Shown here one piece after another: positions 12,018 to 21,795 of a DNA stretch of 64,000 bases. The stretch is from positions 124,001 to 188,000 of the forward strand of contig NZ_JAOCAH010000008.1 of NCBI RefSeq assembly GCF_029839275.1. Reading direction: 5' to 3'. The notes below the pieces were generated by a model. It was not told the origin of the DNA. It saw only the letters and a program-made list of their open reading frames with translations, and made no database searches. The position numbers and the translations under genes were made by a program. Origin of the DNA: Pseudomonas sp. GD03944 (lineage in GTDB: Bacteria > Pseudomonadota > Gammaproteobacteria > Pseudomonadales > Pseudomonadaceae). The first letter of the stretch is position 1. Every line of letters begins with the position of its first letter.

Positions 12018-15000
12018 TCAGGGCTGGTTGGCTGGCAGGTCGGGTGGCGTTGGTTCGCCTTGCTCGACCCGGTGCTCCTGCCCGCGGCGGTTGGCGAAGG
12101 TCAGTTCCATCTTCGGCGTCGAGGAGACGTTGATGTCGTTTTCCTGGAACAGCTGGTCGATGCGCCGGTTCAGCTCGTCGGTGGCCAGGCCGCGGTCGCC
12201 CAGTTCGCGCACGTAAATCTTCAGCTCGTGCTCCAGGGTGGAGGCGCCATAGGTCTTCAGTTGCACGCTGGGTGCCGGATCGCGCAGCACCCGGGCGTTT
12301 TCCTGGGTGGCCTGCAGCAGCAGCTTGCGCACCAGCTCCAGGTCGGCACCGCGGTTGACGTTGAACACCAGCACGATGCGGGTGATGGTGTCGGTCAGGG
12401 TCCAGTTGATCAACTGGCTGGTGAGGAAGATCTGGTTGGGCACGATGACTTCCTTGCGGTCGCCGTCGGTGATGTGGGTCGCGCGGATGCGGATCCGGTT
12501 GACCGTGCCGGTCACGGTGCCGATGGTCACCAGGTCGCCGATGCGCACCGGGCGCTCGAACAGCAGGATCAGACCGGAAATGAAGTTGGCGAAGATCGCC
12601 TGCATGCCGAAACCGATACCCACGGAGAGGGCCGCGACCAGCCACTGCAGCTTGTCCCAGCTCACCCCCAGGGTCGACAGTGCGCTGACGAAGCCGATGC
12701 CGGCGATGGCATAGGACAGCAGCGTGGTGGTGGCGTAGGCGCTGCCCTGGGCCAGGGACAGCCGCGACAGCACCAGCACTTCCAGCAGACCCGGCAGGTT
12801 GCGCGCCAGGGCGATGGTGATGCCGGCGATGATCAGGGCGCCGAGGAAGTCCAGCAGGCTGATGGGCAACTGGGTTGCCGCATCGCCGGTACCGGCGGCG
12901 TACTGGTAGAGGGTGATTTCATCCAGGTAGGCGAACACGCTGATCAGGTCCGCCCACACCAGGTACATGCAGGCGATGAACACGCCGAACAGGGCCAGGC
13001 GGATCAGGCGCAGCGACTGCTGGTTGACCTGCTCGATGTCGAGGGTCGGCTCCTCGATCACCACGTCTTCGCCTTCGGCGTTTTCCCGGGTCTGCGCCTG
13101 GCGCTTGGCCAGGGCGCGGGCATAGGCCAGGCGCCGTGCAGCCACTGCCAGGCCACGGACGAAGGTGGCCTCGATGATCAGGAAGAAGATCAGCAGGTAC
13201 AGGGTGTTGATCAGGCGGTCGGTGAGTTTCAGCGAGGTGTAGTAGTAGCCGAAGCCCACCGCGACGATGAACACCAGGGGCAGGGCGGTGAAGCCCAGGC
13301 CGATCAGGAAGCGGAACGGCGAGGTGTGCTCGCGCATCGGCTCGGCCAGCAGCAGCTTGCCGAGAATCAGCGCCATCAGGGTATAGCAGGACAGCACCAC
13401 GAAAATCCCGATGACGTCCTCGGCCAGCGCCGCCGGCTGGTGCTCGGCCACGGTGACCACCGCGACCAGGGCCATGACCACGATGCCCAGGCGGCGTATC
13501 TGTTTGCTCAGCAGGGCGACCTGGGGGCGCGGCCAGTGGAAGTGCAGCTCGGCCACGCCGCTGGGCGCGAGTATGCGGTACAGGGTGTAGAACACCAGCC
13601 AAGCCTGGGCCATTTCCACCAGGCCGGCGCCCAGCGTGGCGTTCTGGCCCCGGGCGTCGATCTGCAGGGCCAGCCCGCAGAGGGCCAGGAACAGCGCCAC
13701 CGGCAGGGCCAGGAGGATGTTCAGCAGCAGCGCCAGCGGGGTGTGCAGCTGGCTGTCGAGCTTGTAGTGGCCGATGTCCTGGTGCAGGGCGGTGAGCTTG
13801 TCGTACAGGTAGCTGCGCTTCCACAGCAGGGCGCCGATCACCAGCAGCAGCGGGATGAACAGCCAGGGGCGATCGACCAGGCCTTCGCCCAGTTCAGCCA
13901 CGCCCGAGCCCCAGGGCACCTCCGCGAGCTGGCGCTCCAGGTGCTGCGGAATGCTCTTGAACCAGGCCAGGTCCAGGGGTTTGTTGCTGGGAATCCAGAA
14001 CAGCTGTTCTTCCAGGGTGGCGCGCAGGGCCTGGGAAGTGTCGTGCAGCTGTTTCTGGTTCAGCTGCAGGGTGATCGATTCGTTGAGCAAGCTGTTGAGT
14101 TCGCGGCCGAGGCGGTCGAACAGCTCGCTGCGGGTGGTGGCCAGGTTCAGCAGGGTGTCGTGCAGTTCGGGCGTCACCTGCTCCGGTTGCTGCTTGGCCA
14201 GCAGCGCTTCGACGTAGGCCTGGGGGTTGCTGAGCGCCTCGCGCTGCTGGCCCAACTCGAACTGGTAGAGGCGGATATCGGCGATTTCGTCGGCCAGGTC
14301 GCCATCGAGCGTGAGATGGGGCAGCGCCTGTTTCTGCTGGTAGAGAATCTTCGACAGCAGCAGGCTGCCCTTGAGCACGCTGATCTGCTCTTCCAGGGCC
14401 TGGTCGGCCTGGCTGAGGGTGTCCAGTTGCTGACGGGTCTGCAGGTTGCGCTGGGTCAATTCGTTGAGGCGATCCGTGGCACGCAGCAGGTAGTCGGAGA
14501 GCTTGACGTTGACCGCGCTTTCCTCGGCCAGGACGCTGTCCGGCGTGGCATTGCGAGCCTCGCGGGCGAGTTCGGCGACAGTCTGCTCGGAGCTTTCCCG
14601 GCGCCGTTCGTTGATCATCGACTGCAGGTCCTGGCTGTCCTGCTCCGCGCGACGGATGCGTTCCATCAGCAGGTCGCGGCGGGCGTTGCCGAGGTCCTGC
14701 AGCAGGCTGTTGCCGGCCAGCTCCTGGCGGCGCAGCTGGGTCTGCGCGTCGAGGGCGGCGAGCTCGGCGGTGAGCTGGTCGCGCTGCTCGCTGATGATGG
14801 GCTTGCCCGCGTCGCGACCGGTCTTGAGGATGGTATTGATCTGCTGGGTGCGGACCTGGTTGTTGCTGATTTCCGCCTGGGCCCGTTCCGGCCGGGTCTG
14901 GGAGGTGATGATCAGGCTGTTGGCTTCGGCCAACGCCTTCTGCCAGTCCGCCAGCTGCGTGCTGCGCTCGTTCAGCAGGCTTTCCAGCTGTTCCAGCGGG

Positions 15001-15338
15001 GATTTGCCGTATTGGGTGCTGGCGGCCACCGGCTTGCTGGCCTTGAGGCGCGCCAGTTCGCGCTGGGCCTCGGTGGTCTGGCCGGGGGCTTCACTGAGCT
15101 GGCGCTTGAGGTCGGCCAGGCGCTTTTCACTGTCGGCCTGGGCGGCCAACAAGGTGAGGGTCTGCTCCAGGGCGGCCTGCACGCTCTTCTGCTCGGGTTC
15201 CGGCAGCTTGCGCTCGGCCAGGGTGTCCAGGCTTTTCTGCAAGGACATCGGGTTTGGAAGGGCGGAGGCCTGCGCCGTTGCCAGGGCGGAGCAGAGAAAC
15301 AGCAGAGCGATAGCGAGCAAGGGGCGCAATGGGAGCAT
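12018..15338 (-). CDS. mscK: Large mechanosensitive channel MscK/KefA
   Basis: This 1106-residue inner-membrane channel opens under membrane tension and, in E. coli, is sensitive to external potassium. A signal peptide (cleavage after ALATAQA) leads into a long periplasmic region of heptad-rich coiled coil, roughly residues 25-470. A set of membrane helices follows, and then the MscS-like pore and cytoplasmic domain. The pore helix is visible as ALSVGIGFGMQAIFANFISG, followed by FERPVRIGDLV and the beta domain. The length is close to E. coli MscK (1120). It lies 80 nt downstream of nhaP2, so the two ion-homeostasis genes may be co-transcribed. Confidence 0.94.
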   Translation of the reverse strand: MLPLRPLLAIALLFLCSALATAQASALPNPMSLQKSLDTLAERKLPEPEQKSVQAALEQTLTLLAAQADSEKRLADLKRQLSEAPGQTTEAQRELARLKASKPVAASTQYGKSPLEQLESLLNERSTQLADWQKALAEANSLIITSQTRPERAQAEISNNQVRTQQINTILKTGRDAGKPIISEQRDQLTAELAALDAQTQLRRQELAGNSLLQDLGNARRDLLMERIRRAEQDSQDLQSMINERRRESSEQTVAELAREARNATPDSVLAEESAVNVKLSDYLLRATDRLNELTQRNLQTRQQLDTLSQADQALEEQISVLKGSLLLSKILYQQKQALPHLTLDGDLADEIADIRLYQFELGQQREALSNPQAYVEALLAKQQPEQVTPELHDTLLNLATTRSELFDRLGRELNSLLNESITLQLNQKQLHDTSQALRATLEEQLFWIPSNKPLDLAWFKSIPQHLERQLAEVPWGSGVAELGEGLVDRPWLFIPLLLVIGALLWKRSYLYDKLTALHQDIGHYKLDSQLHTPLALLLNILLALPVALFLALCGLALQIDARGQNATLGAGLVEMAQAWLVFYTLYRILAPSGVAELHFHWPRPQVALLSKQIRRLGIVVMALVAVVTVAEHQPAALAEDVIGIFVVLSCYTLMALILGKLLLAEPMREHTSPFRFLIGLGFTALPLVFIVAVGFGYYYTSLKLTDRLINTLYLLIFFLIIEATFVRGLAVAARRLAYARALAKRQAQTRENAEGEDVVIEEPTLDIEQVNQQSLRLIRLALFGVFIACMYLVWADLISVFAYLDEITLYQYAAGTGDAATQLPISLLDFLGALIIAGITIALARNLPGLLEVLVLSRLSLAQGSAYATTTLLSYAIAGIGFVSALSTLGVSWDKLQWLVAALSVGIGFGMQAIFANFISGLILLFERPVRIGDLVTIGTVTGTVNRIRIRATHITDGDRKEVIVPNQIFLTSQLINWTLTDTITRIVLVFNVNRGADLELVRKLLLQATQENARVLRDPAPSVQLKTYGASTLEHELKIYVRELGDRGLATDELNRRIDQLFQENDINVSSTPKMELTFANRRGQEHRVEQGEPTPPDLPANQP

Positions 15339-15390
15339 GACCGCGTTCAGCCACTCGGACAGAAGTTAGGGGGGATGATATGCCAGTCTG

Positions 15391-15413
15391 GCGGCGAGAA
15401 GGGTTCTCGCCGC
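15391..15413. repeat. Perfect 10-bp hairpin between nhaP2 and mscK
   Basis: GCGGCGAGAA (15391-15400) pairs with TTCTCGCCGC (15404-15413) across a 3-nt loop, in the 80-nt gap after the nhaP2 stop. No T-run follows on either strand, so it may be an RNA-processing or rho-related element and not an intrinsic terminator. Confidence 0.45.
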
Positions 15414-15418
15414 GTACG

Positions 15419-17161
15419 TTAGAGGAAAAGGCCCGGCTGGGACTGACCTTCCGGCAGTTTGACGCCCACTTTGCGGATCTTGTTCCCTTCCATCGCTGCG
15501 ATTGTCCAGGTCATGCCCTGCCAATCGACATGGTCGCCAATCACGGGCTCGCTACCCAGTTGATGGGCGATGAAACGCCCCAGCGGCTGCCGGCCATCGG
15601 TATCGCCGAGCTTCAGGCCGTAGAGCGCGGCAATGGCGCCCAGTTCGGCATCGCCTTCCAGGACGAAGTCGCCGAAGAAACGCAGGTCCTTGGCGCGCTT
15701 GGGCGCCTGGCTGAACAGCGCGCCCAGAGCGGGCAGGTCGTGCTCATGGCCGATCACACAGAGCACATCGCGGGCTTCCAGCGTCGTACTGCCAGAGGGA
15801 TGAAGCAATTCATGGCCACGAAACAGCGCCGCGATCCGCGTTCCTTCAGGCATGTTCAACGCTTTCAAGGGCGCGCCGATGCACCATTTTTCTGCGCCGA
15901 GGCGATAGACGAAGAGTTCCCACTGGCTGGTCGGGTGAATTTCCAGGCCGGCACGTGAAATCGGCGACGGCACCGGGGGGACCTCCACTTTCGCTTTGCG
16001 GGCCGCCCACCCCAGGGTGGTGCCTTGAAGCAGAAGCGAGACCAGTACGATGAAGAATGCCACGTTGAAGAACAACTGGGCATTCTCCAGGCCGGCCATG
16101 AGCGGAAATACCGCGAGAATGACTGGGACCGCACCCCGCAGGCCGATCCAGGAAATGAACGTCCGCTCACGCAGGCTGAATCCCTTGAAGGGCAACAGGC
16201 CGATGAAGACCGAAAGCGGTCGTGCGAAGAGGATCATCCACAGCGACAGGAGAAGCGCAGGCACCGCGATTGGCAGCAGATTGCTCGGGGTGAGCAGCAG
16301 GCCGAGCACCAGGAACATGCCGATCTGGCTGAGCCAGGCCAGCCCGTCGAACATGTGCAGAATGCCGTGGCGATTGCGGATCGGGCAATTGCCCAGCAGC
16401 AGCCCGCACACATAGACGGCCAGGATGCCGCTACCGCCAATGATGCCGGACAGGGCATAGATCATGATGCCGCCGCTGACGGCCAGCAGCGGGTACAGGC
16501 CATCGGCCACGGTGATGCGGTTGATCAGCTGCAGCAACAGCCAGCCGCCCGACAGACCGAGGATGATGCCGATACCGAACTGCTGCACCAGGCTGACCAG
16601 GATGGTCCAGCTGAAGCTCGTCTGACCCGCCGCCAGCATGGCGATCAGCGACACGGTCAGGAACATCGCCATCGGATCGTTGCTGCCCGACTCGATTTCC
16701 AGTGTCGAGCCGACGCGTTCGTTCAGCCCTTTGCCATTGAGCAGGTTGAAGACGACAGCGGCGTCCGTGGAGCCCACGATCGCGCCGATGAGCAGGCCTT
16801 CGATGAGCGACAGGTCGAACAGCCAGGCGGCCGCCACGCCGGTCAGGCCCGCCGTGATCACGACACCGGTGGTGGCCAGCGAAAGTGCCGGCCACAGGGC
16901 GACCCGGAAGGTGGCGGCGCGGGTACGCATGCCGCCATCGAGGAGGATGACCGCCAGGGCCAGGTTGCTGACCAGATAAGCCAGGGAGTAGTCGTTGAAG
17001 ACGATGCCACCGATACCGTCGACACCCGCCAGCATGCCCACTGCGAGGAAGATGACCAGGATCGGGATGCCGATTCGGGTGGACAGTGAACTGACCATGA
17101 TGCTTGCAGCAACGAGCAGCGCCCCGATCAAGAACAGGTTGTTGACGGTGCCAGCATCCAA
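15419..17161 (-). CDS. nhaP2: K+/H+ antiporter NhaP2 (CPA1 family) with C-terminal regulatory domain
   Basis: This 580-residue inner-membrane antiporter exchanges monovalent cations for protons. The N-terminal two thirds hold about 12-13 membrane helices with the CPA1 signatures [22 protein letters not shown] (partly quoted) and ESGSNDP. The last 180 or so residues form a soluble TrkA-C-type regulatory domain. I start it at TTG 17161. That gives an N terminus ([17 protein letters not shown]) parallel to E. coli CvrA/NhaP2, and GGGGGGA at 17173-17168 is a well spaced ribosome site. A longer TTG start at 17176 would swallow that site. Confidence 0.9.
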   Translation of the reverse strand: MDAGTVNNLFLIGALLVAASIMVSSLSTRIGIPILVIFLAVGMLAGVDGIGGIVFNDYSLAYLVSNLALAVILLDGGMRTRAATFRVALWPALSLATTGVVITAGLTGVAAAWLFDLSLIEGLLIGAIVGSTDAAVVFNLLNGKGLNERVGSTLEIESGSNDPMAMFLTVSLIAMLAAGQTSFSWTILVSLVQQFGIGIILGLSGGWLLLQLINRITVADGLYPLLAVSGGIMIYALSGIIGGSGILAVYVCGLLLGNCPIRNRHGILHMFDGLAWLSQIGMFLVLGLLLTPSNLLPIAVPALLLSLWMILFARPLSVFIGLLPFKGFSLRERTFISWIGLRGAVPVILAVFPLMAGLENAQLFFNVAFFIVLVSLLLQGTTLGWAARKAKVEVPPVPSPISRAGLEIHPTSQWELFVYRLGAEKWCIGAPLKALNMPEGTRIAALFRGHELLHPSGSTTLEARDVLCVIGHEHDLPALGALFSQAPKRAKDLRFFGDFVLEGDAELGAIAALYGLKLGDTDGRQPLGRFIAHQLGSEPVIGDHVDWQGMTWTIAAMEGNKIRKVGVKLPEGQSQPGLFL

Positions 17162-17219
17162 ATCACGTCCCCCCAAGGCTGCAATGAGTGCGCCTTGTAT
17201 GCATGGCGCGTGCCAGGGG

Positions 17220-17250
17220 ATTCTAACCGGTGTACTTGCCCACCTGTCAA
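17220..17250 (-). promoter_or_regulatory. Candidate sigma70 promoter of nhaP2
   Basis: On the minus strand a perfect TTGACA (17250-17245) is followed after 19 nt by TAGAAT (17225-17220). The spacing is longer than ideal. It lies about 60-90 nt upstream of the TTG start. Confidence 0.4.
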
Positions 17251-17349
17251 AAAAGCGTAGGTATTTGATAACGCTTTAGTAACCAATGATTTGCGATGTG
17301 GCCTTGGCCGCGTTGCAACAGGTGTCAGGCGCCGGCAGAGACCGAGCGA

Positions 17350-17378
17350 GACGGGGCGGGCCAAGGCGCCGCCCCGTC
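17350..17378. terminator. Hairpin downstream of the acyl-CoA dehydrogenase gene
   Basis: A perfect 10-bp GC-rich stem (GACGGGGCGG, 17350-17359, with CCGCCCCGTC, 17369-17378) lies 7 nt past the stop of the minus-strand dehydrogenase gene. It has no clear U-run, so it could be a rho-assisted or weak terminator. Confidence 0.45.
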
Positions 17379-17384
17379 ACCGGA

Positions 17385-19187
17385 TCAGAACCAGGCGTCG
17401 CGCATGGCCAGGCAGGTGTCGTCGCGGGCTTCGAGAATGGCCAGGTCGTGGTGGCAGCTCGGCACTTCCCAGGTCAGAAAGTAGCGCGCGGCCTGCAGTT
17501 TGCCCTGGTAGAAGTCGGCGTCCGCGGCGTCGCCACGGGCCAGGCCCTGTTCGGCGCGAATCGCCTGTTCCAGCCAGCGCCAGCCGATCACCAGGTGCCC
17601 GAAGGCCTTCAGGTACAGCGCCGAGTTGGCCAGGCCCTGGTTGACCCGGCCGGCCATCAGGTCGCCGAGCAGGGCCAGGGTCACCGCCGACAGGCGTGCC
17701 AGCAGTTGCTCCAGCGGCTGGCGCAGGGTGTTGAGGGATTCATGTTGGCTGGCGCGTTGGCAGCTGTCCTGGATCAGCTTGACCAGTTGCTTGAGCGCCG
17801 CGCCGCCGTTCATCGACACCTTGCGCCCGAGCAGGTCCAGGGACTGGATGCCGTGGGTGCCTTCGTGGATCGGGTTGAGGCGGTTGTCGCGGTAGTACTG
17901 CTCCACCGGGTAATCCCGCGTATAGCCGTGGCCGCCGAGGATCTGGATCGCCAGCTCGTTGGCCTTGAGGCAGAACTCCGAGGGCCAGGATTTGACGATG
18001 GGCGTTAGCAGGTCCAGCAGTTCCAGGGCGTTCTTGCGCTGCTCCTCTGTTTCCAGGGTCAGGGTGTCGTCGAACAGCCGGGCGGCGTACAGGCCAAGGT
18101 CGAACGCGCCTTCGACGTAGGCCTTCTGGGTCAGCAGCATGCGCCGCACGTCGGCGTGGTCGACGATGGCCACCTGCGGCGAGGTCGGGTCCTTGCCGTC
18201 CGGCAGGCGACCCTGGGGGCGCTGGCGGGCGTAGTCGAGGGAGTAGAGGTAGCCGGCGTAGCCGAGCATCACCGCGCCCATGCCGACGCCGATGCGCGCC
18301 TCGTTCATCATCTGGAACATGTAGGACAGGCCCTGGTGCGGCTTGCCGACCAGGTAGCCCACGCATTCGTTACCGTCGCCGAAGTTCAGGGCGGTGGAGG
18401 TGGTGCCGCGCCAGCCCATCTTGTGGAACAGCCCGGCCAGGACCACGTCGTTGCGGGCGCCGAGGCTGCCGTCGTCGTTGACCAGGAATTTCGGCACGAT
18501 GAACAGCGAGATGCCCTTCACCCCGGGCGGGGCGTCCGGCAGCTTGGCCAGGACCATGTGCACGATGTTCTCCGACAGCGGGTGGTCGCCGCCGGAGATG
18601 AAGATCTTGTTGCCCTTGATCCGGTAGGTGCCATCGGCGGCCGGCTCGGCGCGGGTGCGCAGGTCCGACAGGGACGAGCCGGCGTGGGGCTCGGTCAGCG
18701 CCATGGTGCCGAAGAAGCGGCCCTCGATCATCGGCTGCAGGAAGCGCTGCTTCTGTTCCTCGCTGCCGAAACTCTCGATCAGGTTGGCCGCGCCCATGGT
18801 CAGGAACGGGTAGGAGGTGGTCGCCGCGTTGGCCGACTGGAAGTGGGCGAAACAGGCCTGGGACAGCAGGTTGGGCAGTTGCATGCCGCCGACGTCGAAC
18901 TCGCGGGTGGCGTTGAGGAAGCCGGCCTCCAGAAACGCGTCGACCGCCGGTTTGACCTCGGGAATCAGCCGGGCCGCGCCGTCGACGTACTCCGGCTCGT
19001 GCTCGTCGTTCTTGCGGTTGTGCGGGGCGAACAGGTTCTCGGCGATGCTGCGGGCGGTGTCGATGGCCGCATCGAAGGTTTCCCGGCTGTGGTCGGCGAA
19101 ACGCGGGCGTTGGGTCAGGGCTTCGGCATCCAGCACTTCGTAGAGTTCGAAGGCCAGGTTGCGGGAGCTGAGCAGGGTCTCGGACAT
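17385..19187 (-). CDS. Acyl-CoA dehydrogenase, long form with C-terminal extension
   Basis: This 600-residue flavoenzyme of fatty-acid beta-oxidation makes trans-2-enoyl-CoA. The FAD and substrate loop is canonical (MALTEPHAGSSLSDLRT). The catalytic Glu lies in HEGTHGIQ. An additional C-terminal region of about 130 residues follows, as in the roughly 600-residue Pseudomonas enzymes paralogous to FadE-type dehydrogenases. The chain-length preference cannot be read from the sequence. It is transcribed away from rlmJ and toward nhaP2. Confidence 0.92.
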   Translation of the reverse strand: MSETLLSSRNLAFELYEVLDAEALTQRPRFADHSRETFDAAIDTARSIAENLFAPHNRKNDEHEPEYVDGAARLIPEVKPAVDAFLEAGFLNATREFDVGGMQLPNLLSQACFAHFQSANAATTSYPFLTMGAANLIESFGSEEQKQRFLQPMIEGRFFGTMALTEPHAGSSLSDLRTRAEPAADGTYRIKGNKIFISGGDHPLSENIVHMVLAKLPDAPPGVKGISLFIVPKFLVNDDGSLGARNDVVLAGLFHKMGWRGTTSTALNFGDGNECVGYLVGKPHQGLSYMFQMMNEARIGVGMGAVMLGYAGYLYSLDYARQRPQGRLPDGKDPTSPQVAIVDHADVRRMLLTQKAYVEGAFDLGLYAARLFDDTLTLETEEQRKNALELLDLLTPIVKSWPSEFCLKANELAIQILGGHGYTRDYPVEQYYRDNRLNPIHEGTHGIQSLDLLGRKVSMNGGAALKQLVKLIQDSCQRASQHESLNTLRQPLEQLLARLSAVTLALLGDLMAGRVNQGLANSALYLKAFGHLVIGWRWLEQAIRAEQGLARGDAADADFYQGKLQAARYFLTWEVPSCHHDLAILEARDDTCLAMRDAWF

Positions 19188-19335
19188 GGATGCACCTCCA
19201 ATGGGATGGCATCAGTCTAGGTCTGTGAATGAAGGCCGCCTAGCATCATCCACAGGCGTGATAAAGCAGTAGAACTGTGCGCTGCTTCTTGTGTGAGCAG
19301 ACAGGCTACAATTCGCGCCTGTCCGAGGATTGCCC

Positions 19336-20187
19336 ATGAACTACCGTCACGCCTTTCACGCCGGCAACCATGCCGATGTGCTCAAACACCTGATCCTGTG
19401 CCGCCTGATCGCCCTGCTGTCGCGCAAGGAGGCGCCGTTCGCCTACCTCGACAGCCACGCCGGTGTCGGCTTGTACGACCTGGCCGGCGACCAGGCCAGC
19501 CGCACCGAGGAATGGGTCGATGGCATCGCCCGCCTGTGGCAGGCCGAAGACCTGCCCGATCCGCTGGTCGATTACCTCGAGGTGCTGCGGGCGATGAACC
19601 CGGATGGCGTGCTGCGCCATTACCCCGGTTCGCCCGAACTGGCGCGCTTGTTGAGCCGCGAGCAGGACCGCCTGCACCTCAACGAGAAGCACCCGGAAGA
19701 TGGGCGCCTGCTCAAGGAAAACATGGCCGGTGACCGCCGCGTGGCGGTGCACCTGGGCGAGGGCTGGCACATCGCCCGGGCGCTGCTGCCGACCCGCGAA
19801 AAGCGCGTGCTGCTGCTGATCGACCCGCCGTTCGAAAAGGCCGACGAACACATCCGCTGTGTCGAGTCGCTGAACGAGGCCATCGGCCGCATGCGCCAGG
19901 CGATCGTGGCGATCTGGTACCCGATCAAGGACGAGCGCCAGCTCAAGCGTTTCTACCAGGATCTCAGCCGTTCGGCCGCGCCCAAATTGCTGCGGGTCGA
20001 GCTGTTCGTGCACGCGCCGGACGACGCCAGCCGCCTGGCTGGCTCCGGCCTGGTGATCAGCAACCCGCCATGGGGCCTGGAGGATGAACTGCGCCAGCTA
20101 TTGCCGTGGCTGTCGGCGCGCCTGGCGCAAAGCCAGGGCTCGTTCCGCCTGGACTGGCTGATCGAGGAAAAGCCGGCCGGCGCCTGA
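19336..20187 (+). CDS. rlmJ: 23S rRNA (adenine2030-N6)-methyltransferase
   Basis: This 283-residue SAM-dependent enzyme methylates A2030 of 23S rRNA. It opens with the family signature MNYRHAFHAGNHADVLKH, has the motif IV-like catalytic block LLIDPPFE, and ends with a conserved SNPPWGLE region. The ATG at 19336 follows GAGG with 7-nt spacing and a possible TACAAT -10 box at 19307-19312. An in-frame TTG two codons earlier is less likely. The gene is divergent from the acyl-CoA dehydrogenase gene and ends 5 nt before the convergent HD-GYP gene. Confidence 0.95.
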   Translation: MNYRHAFHAGNHADVLKHLILCRLIALLSRKEAPFAYLDSHAGVGLYDLAGDQASRTEEWVDGIARLWQAEDLPDPLVDYLEVLRAMNPDGVLRHYPGSPELARLLSREQDRLHLNEKHPEDGRLLKENMAGDRRVAVHLGEGWHIARALLPTREKRVLLLIDPPFEKADEHIRCVESLNEAIGRMRQAIVAIWYPIKDERQLKRFYQDLSRSAAPKLLRVELFVHAPDDASRLAGSGLVISNPPWGLEDELRQLLPWLSARLAQSQGSFRLDWLIEEKPAGA

Positions 20188-20192
20188 GTCGC

Positions 20193-21452
20193 TCAGCTCC
20201 GGCCGTTGGTCGGTTCGATGTGATAACTCAGGTTCTGCCGCGGGCTGAGGTATTCCAGCACCTCTCGCGGCACCTGTGACGGGCGCAGGCTGCGGGCGAT
20301 GGTGACGCCGGGTTCTTTCTCCAGGTCGAGGATCAGCGCCTCCTGCTTGGGCACCTTGGCGTCGTAGAGGATCAGCGTCGGTTTCATCGGCTGGGCCGGG
20401 TTGGCGCCCAGCACCATGCCATGGCGGTCATCGTCCAGTTGCACCAGGCTGCCCGGTGGGTACACCCCCATGGCGCGGATGAAGGCCTTCAGCGCCACCT
20501 CATCGAAATGCGCACGCTGCTGCTTGAACATCAGGGCCAGGGCCTCGTGCGGGCTGAGCGCCTGGCGCGGGTCCAGCGGGTTGCACAGGTTGTCGAACTG
20601 GTTGGCGATGGCCACCAGCTTGCTCAGCCGGCCGATGCCTGACTCGCGCAGGCCGCGCGGGTAGCCGCTGCCGTCGCAGTGTTCATGGTGCTCGTGGAGG
20701 ATGCGCAGCACCTCGTCATCGAGCATCAGGCGATGGCCCATTTTCAGGCCGAAATCGGTGTGCATGTGCAGTAGCTGCTGCTCGGGGCGGGTCAGCGGCT
20801 CGGTCTTGAGCAGCACCTTGCTCGGCACCTCCATCTTGCCGATGTCATGCAGCAGCGCGCCGAGGCCCAGGACGTGGCAGTCCTCGCTGTCGAGCCCCAG
20901 CTGGCGGCCGAGCAGCAGCGCCAGGACCGTGACGTTCAGCGCGTGGTAGTAACTGTCTTCGGCAGCCTTGCCGGTGATGCTGTGCAGCACCACGCCGGGC
21001 GAGCCGAGCAGCGTCTCGACCATGGCGCCGACGATGACACCGGCCTGCTGCATGGCTTCTTCGGGGCGGCTGCGCAGGGTCTGGTTGAGCGCCTTCACTT
21101 GCTGGCTGGCCTGCAGGAAGCGGCGGTCCACTTCCGCCAGGCGTTTGCGCAGGGCCTGCAGCTGTACGCTGCGGTGCTGGCGGGCTTCGCTTTCCGGATC
21201 GACCGGCGGCTCGGGCTCGGCCGGCGCCTGGGGTGCGTCGACCGGCGTCAGGGGCAGGGGTTCGCAATCGCTGCGCGACGGGTCGTAGCGCACACGCTTC
21301 AGGCGCAGCGCCCGCAGGGCCTGGATCTGGCCCTCATCCTTGATCTTGAAATTGCTGAAGGTGAAGTCGTGCTCCCACCAGCCCAGCTCCAGTTGGATGT
21401 AGAGGCCGACACAGAGTTGGTCGGGGGATATGTAGGCGGTGTTCGTGGGCAT
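20193..21452 (-). CDS. HD-GYP domain c-di-GMP phosphodiesterase with N-terminal DUF3391
   Basis: This 419-residue protein probably hydrolyses cyclic di-GMP to GMP in the cytoplasm. The N-terminal 130 residues are a DUF3391-type region (ISPDQLCVGLYIQLELGWWEH). The HD-GYP domain that follows keeps the metal and catalytic residues: HD at residues 202-203 (LLHDIGKM), HEHHEH ahead of the signature, and GYP at residues 263-265 (DGSGYPRG). No membrane segment is visible. The ATG at 21452 has a poor ribosome site. A TTG at 21527 would add 25 unconvincing residues. Confidence 0.9.
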   Translation of the reverse strand: MPTNTAYISPDQLCVGLYIQLELGWWEHDFTFSNFKIKDEGQIQALRALRLKRVRYDPSRSDCEPLPLTPVDAPQAPAEPEPPVDPESEARQHRSVQLQALRKRLAEVDRRFLQASQQVKALNQTLRSRPEEAMQQAGVIVGAMVETLLGSPGVVLHSITGKAAEDSYYHALNVTVLALLLGRQLGLDSEDCHVLGLGALLHDIGKMEVPSKVLLKTEPLTRPEQQLLHMHTDFGLKMGHRLMLDDEVLRILHEHHEHCDGSGYPRGLRESGIGRLSKLVAIANQFDNLCNPLDPRQALSPHEALALMFKQQRAHFDEVALKAFIRAMGVYPPGSLVQLDDDRHGMVLGANPAQPMKPTLILYDAKVPKQEALILDLEKEPGVTIARSLRPSQVPREVLEYLSPRQNLSYHIEPTNGRS

Positions 21453-21551
21453 GCCGGGCTCGTGCGCTGCTGGCTCTTTGCCTTGCAGTCTAGCGCCCCG
21501 AAGCGGCAGAGGAGAATGTTCGCGCAAGGCGCCCCTTTTATGGGGCGCCGG

Positions 21552-21749
21552 TCACGCCATGACGTCGATGCTGTTGCCCAGGTGCGGCGGGTTGCTCGGC
21601 ACGCTGGCCGGTGTCGCCGCCTGGACCATGCCGGTGATGCTGGAGGCTTGCAGCTCCAGGGTCTTGCGCAGGAGCAGGAGTGACATCTGCGCAGAAATTT
21701 GCGCAGAGGCCTGGCTCGATACCTGACTGGTCAGGCTGCTCAGTTCCAT
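21552..21749 (-). CDS. YjfB-like putative motility protein
   Basis: This 65-residue peptide is related to Bacillus YjfB (family of putative motility proteins). It has a short amphipathic helical N-terminal half, the conserved LLRKTLELQ, and a C-terminal tail LGNSIDVMA that corresponds to LGGNIDI in YjfB. It has no signal peptide and no cysteine. The ATG is preceded by AGGAGAG. It sits between msrA and a c-di-GMP phosphodiesterase gene, which is suggestive for a motility-linked role. The biochemical function of the family is unknown. Confidence 0.78.
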   Translation of the reverse strand: MELSSLTSQVSSQASAQISAQMSLLLLRKTLELQASSITGMVQAATPASVPSNPPHLGNSIDVMA

Positions 21750-21795
21750 GGTGACGCTCTCCTGCCGGCATCAGCCCGGCGGGTAGTGAATGGGC

